Shown in pieces: positions 51,174 to 61,770 of a DNA stretch of 64,000 nucleotides. The DNA is from Allacma fusca (lineage: Eukaryota; Arthropoda; Collembola; Symphypleona; Sminthuridae). The notes below the pieces were generated by a model. The model had not been told where the DNA came from. It did no database searches and was given only the letters and a program-made list of their open reading frames with translations. Positions within the stretch are counted from its first letter, which is position 1. Each line of letters starts with the position of its first letter. The translations under genes and the position numbers were made by a program. The stretch covers positions 73,581,067-73,645,066 of the forward strand of contig OX359245.1 of the NCBI GenBank assembly GCA_947179485.1, written 5' to 3'.

Positions 51174-53389
51174 TTTGTCACTGAAAAGATTGTATTTCTT
51201 CGCTTGTGGCTTTGCACCTTGTGTTGGCAAGCCCAAACATTTAAGTGAATTTATTTCAGCGCAATTTTTGTCTCGAAGGAAGCTACAACAACTCTAAGTT
51301 ATTCTATGTTGATGTTTTATTTCTTGAATGCAATTTCCTCCATCCGGGTCTGGATTATGCAATTGTAGTCTTAACGAGAAGACAATCTTAATTATGCGGA
51401 AACGAACGTCAGCAATAAGGAATAATATGTTAAACTTGTTAAAAGGAATTAAAATGTACAATCATTTCTTATTTATTTAATATATACAGTAACTCCAATT
51501 TGTAGCAGACAGATAAGATAAATTAATTATTACTAAGCGCAAATTCATAATACAACTAAATCGGTGGTGGGCACAAGTTCGAATAGACCATGAGTATTTT
51601 GTAAGTAAGCCATGATCACGTTAAAAATTAAATATAATTTCAGCATTCAAGTCATGGTCAGGAAATGTATAAACTTGACCATCCTATTTAAAGTCAAGCT
51701 AGGAATCATAATCGGGCTGGACAATATTACTTCACTTGAGTGCCAAGTCATGTTTGTATTCAAGTCTGATAATGTAAAAACTTGACAAAACATTTTCCAC
51801 AAGTTTTAACTCATGTTCGGCATGCGAATTACATTTGTTACTTGTTGTAACAACTTGTGTTATTAATACTTGATATAATGAGCAAGTTTCTGTGATAAAT
51901 ATTTTTCAGATAAAATTTGCTTGCATTTAGTTAGTATTTATCTTAAATACTTTACAATTTTCAGAACACGTGAAAACAAAAGATATTCATTTAATTTAAG
52001 CATATACACACCTGTACATATAAACGTTTAGTTCAAGTCATGGTCAAGTCGCGGTCAAGGCATGGCCTAGTCATTGTCAAGTCAAGTGTTGTTTTGGTTG
52101 TAAATGATCATACCGCAAAAAGTACTTGATTAATTTACCATGAAATTTTAAGTAATTACTTGATTATGAGTCTCTAAGTTAAAGACCGTGTAAAAAAATA
52201 TTTGACTCTTGGTCACGTCTGGAATATACTCGACTTGAGCGCAGCATTGCAAGTAGTGACTGTAACTTCAAAAAGTTTACTTTAATGCGGTTACTAAGAT
52301 TTATAGCATCTTTCAAATAATTTCTACTGAAATTCGCAACGGAATTATGAGTCAAATATGTTAAATAGGGATGCGACATTGCGTTCAATTGTTTGACTCT
52401 GCTACAGTTGCAGAACAAATCATTATTACTTCTGACACTGAATTATTTCCCTGTCGAAGCGAATGCTTTTCTAAATGACTTTGGTTACAGTTAACTAGTA
52501 CATGGTGTAAAATCAGGAATTATTTCTAAAACAATAACTTACAAATTTAATAACACTAATGTTATGCTCAGAGAAATCGGTTTACTAAAATAAATTAGAC
52601 ACTAATAAAATCTATCGTTCCATTGTCCTTCATTTCCATTGTTGTCATGTTCAACACCATCTTTTCAATTTCTTTTGTAAAATGGAAAAATGTTGTATAT
52701 ATAAATACACATATATATATAGGTACATAAATAGATATGTACAGTATATAAATACTCACATATGTCGGCATATAATAAAGTGGTTTACCAAAATGTGGTT
52801 TATCGAGGAAATTTATTTAATTCTACTTCCAAGGTTTGAGATTGTTATGTAAACGTGGATGGGTCTCAGCTATTCTAAGGAACCAAGGAACTGGGGTTTA
52901 CCTCCAAGATTTGCTTATTTTGCTATGTGATAAGTATATTGACGTAGTGTGAGACCTGTACATCATCTCCGCAATAAGCAATGAACAGTTTTAGTTGACT
53001 ATTCCAGGGAAGAATGTGAGGGTTTCAATATATGAAGTCATATGCACTAATCTCAGTCTCATCTATTCACAGGAACTAAAGCTTTCGCATTATTTTCCTA
53101 CAAACTGTGCTTGGTGTTATTTTGACGGAAAATGTACAAGAATTTCTACATCTTATCTATTCAATATAACAACTTCAATTTCAAGTAGAATTTTCCTGGA
53201 AAGGATGCTTGGGTCTATGAGTACATTGTTGGAAATGATTTAATAAATTACTTTGAATTTTTATGTTTATAATTAAATGAATTAACGCCAGATTCTCCGT
53301 AAGGATGTGTGCCTTTAAAATTAAAGAAACTACGAAGGTCCTGAACAATGCTCAATAAACTTGGCAATAAAATGTAATAGTGTGTATTT
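51174..53389. other. Remainder of paralogous segment B
   Basis: This aligns in pieces with 5.0-5.7 kb. About 51580-52110 is rich in CAAGTCATGG/GTCAAG words, possibly a degraded hAT-type element without recoverable ends. No gene seen. Confidence 0.4.
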
Positions 53390-53394
53390 TAAAG

Positions 53395-53660
53395 TTATTT
53401 CTGTCCCTTTGATGCCCTGCATCCTGTCTGGTTCAGGAGAATGCTGATATGAATTTTTTGCACTTTAAAACAGATGTTGGTTTCCGGCTTAAATTGAGGA
53501 TCCATAACAGAAGAAACACGTACTTTTTTCAGCCCATCCGGCCAAATTGTAATGCTTTGAACCGACCCGTTTCCTCCACCGTACATTTAATTAGCGTTAA
53601 AAATCGGTCTCAAATCTGATCCTTAAAATTTTTAAATCCGGAACCGGTGAAAATCCGACA
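53395..53660 (-). pseudogene. C-terminal exon fragment of the secreted-protein family
   Basis: The minus strand reads 'MYGGGNGSVQSITIWPDG..' for 63 codons to a stop. It matches minus-strand 36900-36780 and, more weakly, 6050-5985. The sequence upstream on the minus strand ('..IFTGSGFKNFKDQI') is interrupted by a stop. It is the same relict in each of the three paralogous segments. Confidence 0.4.
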
Positions 53661-53689
53661 TTTACATTTCTTGAAATTTTGTTAAATCA

Positions 53690-55029
53690 TCAGTATATTC
53701 TTGCCCTGTCTCGAAACCACTATTTGTAGTGCGAATTATATCTTACAATTAGACAATGTTTAACATTTTTGTTCGCATGTCAAAATAACTTATAACCAAG
53801 GAAGTCGCAAATTGTCGCTCTTTATTTGCATTTTCGTTGTAAATCTTGTGCAAAACATTCCATAGCATAGATATTTAATGAGGCACGCTCATCGCTTCGT
53901 AACAATTTATGCCAACCATAACGGGGCGATTCTGCAAAGGGATTACGCTAGCGCATTCATGTCAACAATCCTGAGCAACATCAAAGCTACTTTACCTATT
54001 TACAAATAGTACATCTTCATTCGTGTCTAATCTTTATGTCCGAAAATAATGTATGTACACGTACAAAGTTTCATTAAAATCGGGTCAAGGGTTATGTAGT
54101 TTTAAAATCCCGAGTAACTCGGAAGCGGTTCGACCGATTAGGTTCATCTACGCACTCATCAAAGCCTAATGGCTGCAGGCTATGTACATCATCTTTCAGC
54201 CAATTCGATTCAGTAGTTTCGGAGTAACCTTGCTCGCGGTCGTATTAATGTACATACAAACATGACTACTACATAAAGGGCGATAACGTTATTTTGGAGC
54301 AACCATTACAAAACTGGGTAACTCCGAAACGATTTGACCTATTGAGTTATTCAATTATTCTTAAAATATTAGCTTCCGTATAAATAGGGAGATTTGCTAT
54401 AATTAGTAACTTACCATACTTTACCATGAAGCGGGAAAAACGCATGCTTAATGAAAGACGATTTCCAGTGACCTGCCCTTGCTCTGTTTCAAGGTTTTAC
54501 GAACGTAAGAAAAATAATTTTGACCGATCTTCACCAAATTTGATATTAAGGAATATTTTATCAAAGCGCATCATGGTATTGCCTTTGGTCAAAATTTGTC
54601 GAAACATTCGATGCGTAGTAATTGTTTTGTGTTATTGCTTTACATACTGTTGTCAAAAATGGAGTACCCGTGGAATTTCGATATTTCAGAAATTTTCAAT
54701 ATTCTCTTAAACTGTAGCACATTAGCTGTTTTATTTTGGTTGGCGATATGCCACTCCGTTAGAAAGATTAGGAGTTGAGACTGCGGTGCCGATGGAAAAT
54801 TCCAAGGTATATTTTCATTAATTTTGCAATAAGTAAAACAATTCCAACAAACTTTTAATACCAATGGCATCAGACAAGAATAAAAAGAACCGGTGTATTG
54901 TTTCCACACAAAAAAATTACAAATTCGGGATTTTTACAATTTTTTCTTTGAAAAATTTCGAAATTTTAATAACATCCTATACTTTGGCACAGTTTCAATT
55001 TGTGTAGTTTGTTTCGCCATGCGCCATTT
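53690..55029. other. Intergenic
   Basis: About 54040-54330 contains 'aaaatcgggtcaagggttat', 'taactcggaagcggttcgac' and a second diverged pass of the same words, typical of old insect transposon tails. Small ORFs at 54426-54778 look incidental. Confidence 0.35.
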
Positions 55030-56660
55030 CATTCAAAAGACTTGGAATTGAGAGTGAAGAAGTGACAGACACGGTCAATCTATAATGTCGGTTCGCTCAT
55101 AAAAATATATTCTTTAGGGGAACACTTCGTAGTATTATAGGCCACATCATTAGCAGCTCTGTCATTTGATAACTCCGCCCAATGCCTCCGTAAATGGCCA
55201 ATAAATAAACTGTGCTAGCTTTGGTTTCTTATTTTCGAATAGGGCTTCAAAACGTTTTCATTCACTCATGTGTATAAACCAATCACAAATTTTTTGCATG
55301 AAAAACATAAGTTTTAAAAAAATAAATATAAACAAAACGCACATAACCGAAATGTCCTAAATAAATCCGCCGGTACAAAAAACCTTCAGAAATTCTAAAA
55401 TATTTCTTTTGGTTGTGCTCAAACAACAAAGATCCAACATTGGTTGCTATTAATTTTATTGCTAATCAATATTAATTTAATGTCCTTTTTAAAAAACACG
55501 CCATTCTGCAGAAACTATTGGCATGTGGATCGTTTATTGAATTTACAAAAATTCCTGAAACTACCACAGACTCACGAGCAACTTTCAAAACCTGCGATGC
55601 AAATAAATACTTAATTCTACATTTTGTTGATGAAGTTGGACTTTTCCGTTATTGAGTCTAAGAAATTATAATCGATTATTTTAACACAGCTAACGACAAA
55701 ATTTCAAAAAACGGATGTTATTACTCACGGATCAAACAAGCATGCAGTTTTTGTTACCAGTTTACAATGTAAGGAAGTACTGAAAATATTTGAAGCAATT
55801 CAGGAGCTTGCCAAATTTACACCAATTTTTTCAAAACATTTGGAGTTGAGACTGAGCAAGTGCTGGACACGGCCAATTTATAATGTCGCTTCGCTCATAA
55901 AAATATTTCCTTTATGTAGAGAACGCTTCGAAGCATTATAGACCACAGCACTAGCTGCTCAGTGAAAATACATTCTTAGATGTAATTATACCACAAGGTC
56001 TCTCATTTGATAACTCAGCCCAGTGCCTGCGTAAATGGCCAATAAATAAATTGTGCTCCCTTTGGTTTCGTATTTTCGATTAGGGCTTCAAAACGTTTTC
56101 ATTCACTTATGTATAGGTACATAAATGATTAAATTTTTTGCATCAAAAACAAAAAACAAATTTGACATAACCGAAATGTCCTAAATAAATCCGCCTGTAC
56201 AAAAAACCGTAAGAAATTCCGAAATAACTCTTTTGGTTATACTCAAAAAAACAGGGCTCAAACATTGGTTGCTATTTATTTTATTGTTAATCAATATTAA
56301 TTTCATGTCGTTTTTATAAAACACGCAATTCTGCCGAAACTACAGGCATGAGGATCATTTATTCAATTTACAAAAATTCCTCAAACTACCACAGGAAAGC
56401 GAGCAACTATAAAAACCAGCGATGTAAATAAATATTTAATTCTACACTTTGTTAATGAAGTTGGCCTTTTACGTTATTGAGTCTAAGTAATTAAATATCG
56501 ATTGTTTTAACACAGCTAGCGACAAAATTACAAAAATGGAATTATTACTCCCGGATCAAACAAGCCTGCAATTTTTGTAACCCGTTTACAATGTAAGGAA
56601 GTACTGAAAATATTTGAAGTAATTCAGGAGCTTCCCACATTTACCCCAATTCTTTCCAAC
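55030..56660. repeat. Tandem duplication of the receptor upstream region
   Basis: Two head-to-tail copies (about 55030-55845 and 55850-56660) share 'ttcgctcataaaaatat', 'atttgataactc.gccca', 'gggcttcaaaacgttttcat' and 'cagtttacaatgtaaggaag'. The second copy leads directly into the receptor ATG. A third, partial copy is at 37100-37480. Confidence 0.85.
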
Positions 56661-56661
56661 A

Positions 56662-58758
56662 ATGTGGGTATCCCGAATTTCAATTGAAATTTCAGTCAGC
56701 TTTCTGTTTTTAATCTGCGTTCACAAAGTTGACGCTGAAAAATGCACAAATTGGTTCAGATTTTCTGATTTGGCCCATTGGCAGGAAATATTTGAGGGCT
56801 GCTGGCAAATTATGTACATCCCGTTTATTTGTATTGAGAATTTACACGAAACACAACACCCACTATTACTTTTTAATGAAGACAGCCCTGGAGAATCTTA
56901 TGATTTACTAGAGATTCGATTCGAAAAGTTTTTTTGGAGAAGCTCAAGTTGTCGCGCCGTGTTGTTGATCTACATTTTACCATTTAAGGAATCGTGTGGA
57001 AATTTTCTAGATCAGAGTACTAAACTGATTCAGTATTTTAGGACCTGTCGTTGTAAAATATACACGAATATCGCCATTAGTCAGAAAAAATCAAAAAAGT
57101 GCATCAGATCCGTACAACAAAGAGCAAGAGATTATTACGTCCAGTTTGATCTTAGTTGGCTAAGTTTCTTTACAATGGAAATTGGCCGCCGTCAGCAACA
57201 CGAAGTGACAAATTTCAAAGAATCCTTTGCCGAAGAACTAATAATCCAGAAGTGGTACACTGTATGCCTAAGCTGCTTCATTTTCTTTGGGAAGGTTTTT
57301 CCCTTCCCTTGGCTCCAGAAAAAAACAAACAGAAAAGTTTTTCGCAGTCAATTGGATCACATACATGAAAAGTTGAATCGGCATCAAAGTCACCATGCTT
57401 CGGGATCCAACCTCGTGCACTTGACTGAAGACTTGCCTTTACCGTTATTGAGAATAGAAGAGGAAGGAAGAAACGTTTTTATTCGGAAAATCTTGCTAGT
57501 GGATTATTACGAATACATTGTCATTTCAATTGTCTCGAGCAAACTTTCTAATTCAACTTTTCCACCGAATTCAAATCAAATTTATCGAAACGTTTCAACC
57601 TTTGTTGTATATCTCGGCACCAAAAATATTATCTTTTCGATATTTCTGCCTGTAATGTCCGATGGCATCACATTCATGTCCTGTTATAGAACAAGAAGCT
57701 CTCTAACTTACACCATTTACACAAAGGCCTTTGAAACCTCCGTTTGGATATTAATCTTCTCGTTTGCAACAATCGTCGGAGTATTCATTCAAAGCCGTTC
57801 ACAATTTGCTTTGGGGGAGCGTTTTGTCATATTTATTTTGCCTTTTCGGGCTTTGTTAGAAAATGTGAATGTGTCGGACATTGACATCTCAAAGTCAAAA
57901 TGGTTCAATTTTACCATCACGATTTGGCTGTACGTGACGATTGTTTTGAGCAATGCATACAAAGGAATTCTGACATCTGACCTGACAGCTCCAAAGTCCA
58001 CAAAAGGTATGGAAACATGGGATGACCTAAATGGGGTTGATTTGATTCCTCAATTAAAGCCAATTATTTTAACACGAGCCGAAAATATACCTTCTTTGTT
58101 TCGGAAGCATAAAATTCCAATTGGTCCCCTTGGTCGAGCACCATTCAAATATCCGATGACTATAATAGCAAGAATTGGCGACAGTTTAGAGATGCAGAGC
58201 ACAGCGTATACAGAAATGCTAGAAAAAGGAGCCAACGATCCGACCTCTCACTTTCGGAATGAAAAATCACTTTTTTTAAAATTATTGGGTCAAATCGTCC
58301 TTCCTGCTACAGAACCATACGTTAGCATTGAAGAAGAAATCTCTGGATGCAACAACGTGGCTTTTATTGATTTCCAAAGTACCATTCAGAATTTCAGGGT
58401 TCCAAAATTTCGACGAAAAACAGTACTGACTAATCCGTTTTTGATGGGAAAGGAATCTATTTTGCAAGGACTGTATGGTTGGGGAATTTTGAAATTCTAT
58501 GGGAGTAAGTTATTTGAGTTTCTAGAAAAATTAATGGAAAGTGGGGTTATCCTGAGGGTTCGGGCAAGATTGGAGGAATTGCACCGTGTAAAGTCCAACT
58601 TGAAGTACTTGCAGAGTTTACCAAGATCAGTTGAAGCGCTCAAGTTGCGTTCAAATTTCCTTGAAACGCTGTTTTTCCTTTACGCGCTTCTCTCTGCTAT
58701 TTGTTTCGGCTTTTTCTTGTTTGAAATAATTGCATCTACTAAACTTGTGTTTGGTTGA
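56662..58758 (+). CDS. IR-like chemoreceptor, intact, single exon
   Basis: 698 residues from ATG to TGA without introns. Residues 1-25 form a signal peptide ending at 'KVDA'. An extracellular ligand-binding part of about 330 residues follows. Membrane segments are near 360-380 ('WILIFSFATIVGVFIQ'), a pore-like loop ('FVIFILPFRALLENV'), 412-430 running into 'SNAYKGILTSDLTAP' (M3-like gating region), and a last helix at 667-692. This is the topology of arthropod ionotropic receptors, ligand-gated channels of chemosensory neurons. The protein is highly divergent and I cannot name a subfamily or ligand. It is closely similar to the partial gene at 1-1407. The start is supported by the signal peptide and by the homologous ATG in the pseudogene at 37483. 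Confidence 0.7.
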   Translation: MWVSRISIEISVSFLFLICVHKVDAEKCTNWFRFSDLAHWQEIFEGCWQIMYIPFICIENLHETQHPLLLFNEDSPGESYDLLEIRFEKFFWRSSSCRAVLLIYILPFKESCGNFLDQSTKLIQYFRTCRCKIYTNIAISQKKSKKCIRSVQQRARDYYVQFDLSWLSFFTMEIGRRQQHEVTNFKESFAEELIIQKWYTVCLSCFIFFGKVFPFPWLQKKTNRKVFRSQLDHIHEKLNRHQSHHASGSNLVHLTEDLPLPLLRIEEEGRNVFIRKILLVDYYEYIVISIVSSKLSNSTFPPNSNQIYRNVSTFVVYLGTKNIIFSIFLPVMSDGITFMSCYRTRSSLTYTIYTKAFETSVWILIFSFATIVGVFIQSRSQFALGERFVIFILPFRALLENVNVSDIDISKSKWFNFTITIWLYVTIVLSNAYKGILTSDLTAPKSTKGMETWDDLNGVDLIPQLKPIILTRAENIPSLFRKHKIPIGPLGRAPFKYPMTIIARIGDSLEMQSTAYTEMLEKGANDPTSHFRNEKSLFLKLLGQIVLPATEPYVSIEEEISGCNNVAFIDFQSTIQNFRVPKFRRKTVLTNPFLMGKESILQGLYGWGILKFYGSKLFEFLEKLMESGVILRVRARLEELHRVKSNLKYLQSLPRSVEALKLRSNFLETLFFLYALLSAICFGFFLFEIIASTKLVFG

Positions 58759-60013
58759 AAATTCGGCATTGCATTTTTGAGCAATGGATTTAAGATTAAT
58801 GTTGTTGCCAAAGTACTAACGCTTTGAATGTGTAAATTTAATCTTAAGGTAATTCTAAAATATTTGTTTACTGTTGTAGGATTATGTTCACACTAGATAG
58901 TCAGGACCAACTTAAACGCATTGTAATGCCTACTTAAGTTATTTGTGACAATTACATCGGAGGTAACCTAATCCTTCAACAAATATCCCATAAATATATT
59001 ATATATATCTCCGCATACCAATCTCCGAACACGTTAGTGACATCACAACAAGAATTTTTCAAGCAGTTTTACTAATAAGGAATGAAGTTTTATGGGTTTT
59101 TATCTCTACAAACAGACGTAAAAAAATTATTAGCAAATTGTGCGTACTTTCATAATTCGTAACCTACTTTTATTGAACCACATGTTTTGCAATGTAGGAA
59201 AATGTTTCGAAACACTCATTGAGGCAAAGATGCTAGCCTATCCTACATGTAGGCCTACTTGTAGGCCTATTTATTGGGTGCCAGCTATTGTCAGAAAAAG
59301 TTATAGGCAAAATAGGGTGCACTGGGTTTTGCAAAAAAAAATCCTATAAATAGGAAATGCGCATGTGTAACATTAATTTTGAAGAAGTACTCAAAATCAG
59401 TTTGTTTAAATGTATGATACATAGTAAGAAACAATTGCGAGTGTTTGCTGAATAGTTGTTGCATACGAGGGACGGCCTAAATTTTTTCTGAACTAATGTT
59501 ATATGTCCAAAATAAATTTGCTAAAATAAAACAGCAAAATGTAATTTGTGAATTTCAATAAAAATATAATTTAATTCTGCAGTATATGGTCACATGTAGG
59601 AACGGGATAACACTTTCCGTATTCCTATAAAGGCAGAAATGTAGGCAGCCGGAAGGATATAGGTAGTGGTCGGAACGATTCAATTCAATTCAGATATTTT
59701 CAATTCAATTCAATTAGTTATGTGAACTGAATCGTTAACCGTTTTGCGATTCGGTCCAGTATAAAAACAATTCAATTCAATTCGGTTTTACTCTATGAAT
59801 TGAACTGAATTGAAAATCGTTTGTTTTTTTTGCGGGAAGACAAATTAAGCGCGCCGCGCTTACAAACGTAAATGTGTTTTTTCATTCATTTAGAAATACA
59901 TGAAAATAATCATTTAATAACATCAAATTAAATTTAATATTAAAATTATTATTTAATTTATATTTCTTAATTAATAATAAGAAATCACTGAAAGTTGAAT
60001 TAAATTATGAGAT
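58759..60013. other. Intergenic
   Basis: 59670-59825 is a cluster of ATTCAATTC/GAATTGAA words starting at 'TAGTGGTCGGAACGATTC', which looks like one end of a hAT-type element; no opposite end was found. No gene seen. Confidence 0.4.
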
Positions 60014-60021
60014 GTCAGAAC

Positions 60022-61301
60022 CATACATGGGCACCCACACGAGGGATTAAGGGATGCCTCGCCCTCTCCCTCGTCCTCGCCCTCACAAACTGCGAGGGTG
60101 ATGGCGAGTACACGTTGATTTTAGGTGCCCTCATGAACATGAGGGAGAGGACCTATGAATAGGATGTGAACAAAAGAGGGGCAGGCAGAGTACACATGTA
60201 AGCCCTCATGACCTTCTCTTACCTTAATCGTTATGCAAAAATCATACATATATTGTTCTGTAGCAAGACCAACTTCATAACGTCTTAGGTACATGGTTTA
60301 TGGCTCTGCGCGAAAATTCCAGTTTTAACTTTTAAAAGTAAAAGGTCCTCTTGTTTAGGTGAAAATTTCTCATATTAAACTCCAGAAAAAATTACATTTT
60401 AGGATGTCGGGGAGACATGGTCATTTGTGAACAAGGGCACCTGGGCTTTATAGTTGATTAATGCTGTTTTCAGACCCTACTATTGAATATTACAGGTCTG
60501 AGGTTATGGAACCTATTTGTGACTAATCTTTATTAACCGGAGACGTTGAAAACAGATTTGATCAATAATAGTTATTTTCTGAGCTATTGAATCGATTATA
60601 ATGAAGAATTATTGTCAAAGACCAACCAAAATGTATTTTATAACAAAATATTGTAGTTTGACTACTGAATGTTTTCCATTTTGCCGACAATTAAAATATA
60701 AGGAAGATAGGCACTTTTTACCGATGAATTATAATTTTAAACTTGTTTTTTACGTTATGATCAGGACAAAATCAAAAAAACATTGTAAATTTTTCAAGTT
60801 TTTTATACTTTTTACAATTATGTCAACCACGAAACCTAATATGTACCTGTACCCAAATACCTGTGTAAAACCTGCACCAATGAAGGGCCCTATTTTGAAT
60901 ACTGTAGTTTATTTGAACAAAAATTTTTTTAAAATTTGTTTTGAACGCTAGGTTGTAGGAAATTTTATAAACTTTCTAAGCTATCCAAAAGTTCCGTACG
61001 TTCAGAACTGGGGGAATGTTGACACATATTAAAGTTGTCATATTTTAACCAAGTGTCCGTGAAAACGTTATTTGAAGGCACAGGTATTATAGGAAATTGT
61101 AGGGGGATTATTTACGCGTAATACAAAATAACGAAGGCCCTCATGAGTGCGAGGGAGAGGGGTATATTTTAAAAGTAGCCCCTCACGAGGACGAGGACAA
61201 CCCGTAACGTGTCGCTCGATTGAAGACGAGGGAGAGTGCGAGCAGGCTATATTCCATCCCTCGCACAAAGAGGCAGAGGGGGAGAAAAACGCCCAACTAT
61301 G
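60022..61301. mobile_element. hAT-type non-autonomous element
   Basis: Short imperfect inverted ends (CATACATGGGC and CATAGTTGGGC) are flanked by the perfect 8-bp duplication GTCAGAAC (60014-60021 and 61302-61309). Subterminal CCCTCGCCCTC/GAGGGAGAGG words are mirrored at the two ends. The 116-codon ORF at 60601-60951 is AT-rich and partly runs over a fragment of another element, so I do not call it a gene. Confidence 0.85.
60841..60893. repeat. Fragment of the 47.4-kb hAT-type family end
   Basis: 'gtacctgtacccaaatacc' followed by 'gtgtaaaacctgcacc' matches the last 60 bp of the element ending at 48646. It is a relict inside the 60022-61301 element. Confidence 0.7.
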
Positions 61302-61395
61302 GTCAGAACATTGCTGATTTTAATCTGTGTCCAATGATCCAAAACAATAACCACAACGTTATTGCATTAATTTCTGTTTATGGTAGCGTAATAAA

Positions 61396-61697
61396 TGTAC
61401 GTAGATATTAACGACGATAATTGGATAGGAAAGATTGTAGTTTATTCAGAAAGCCGAATGTGAAGAAGTGGAGAGAGAGAGTAAGAGTAGTGATAGTGAG
61501 TGAGACGCTACTGAAGTAGCATGAGGAAGGAATCCTTTATATACGGGCACGAGAGTGTGTCTCAGCCTGGCAAAGGTAACGGCTGCAGAAGGTTCAGGTT
61601 GGAACAGGATGATTCCAGTTCATACAGGTTCAGACAGGAATGAGCAGGTGTTGAGACGGGTGGAGAGTAACGGTACAATATACATAATATTCACACA
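61396..61697 (-). repeat. 3' LTR of a second Gypsy-type element
   Basis: The polypurine tract AAAAAGAGAGGA (complement of 61698-61709) abuts a minus-strand start TGTGTGAAT. Inside are a TATA box (TATATAAAG, complement of about 61537-61545) and AATAAA (complement of 61441-61446). The left limit at 61396 is chosen from a TGT..ACA frame and is approximate, since the partner LTR lies outside the window. Confidence 0.7.
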
Positions 61698-61770
61698 TCC
61701 TCTCTTTTTAAGATAAGAACATTATAACTGTAAGGAATTAGAATAAGAATTTACATAGCATGAGAAATTT

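Noticed and set aside
59670-59825. Complete hAT-type element with ATTCAATTC words
   Set aside because: Only one candidate end is visible. No opposite inverted repeat and no 8-bp duplication could be found, so it is noted only as a word cluster.
60601-60951. 116-codon ORF inside a hAT-type element
   Set aside because: AT-driven composition (Lys/Phe/Tyr), no transposase motif, and its end runs through a fragment of another element.
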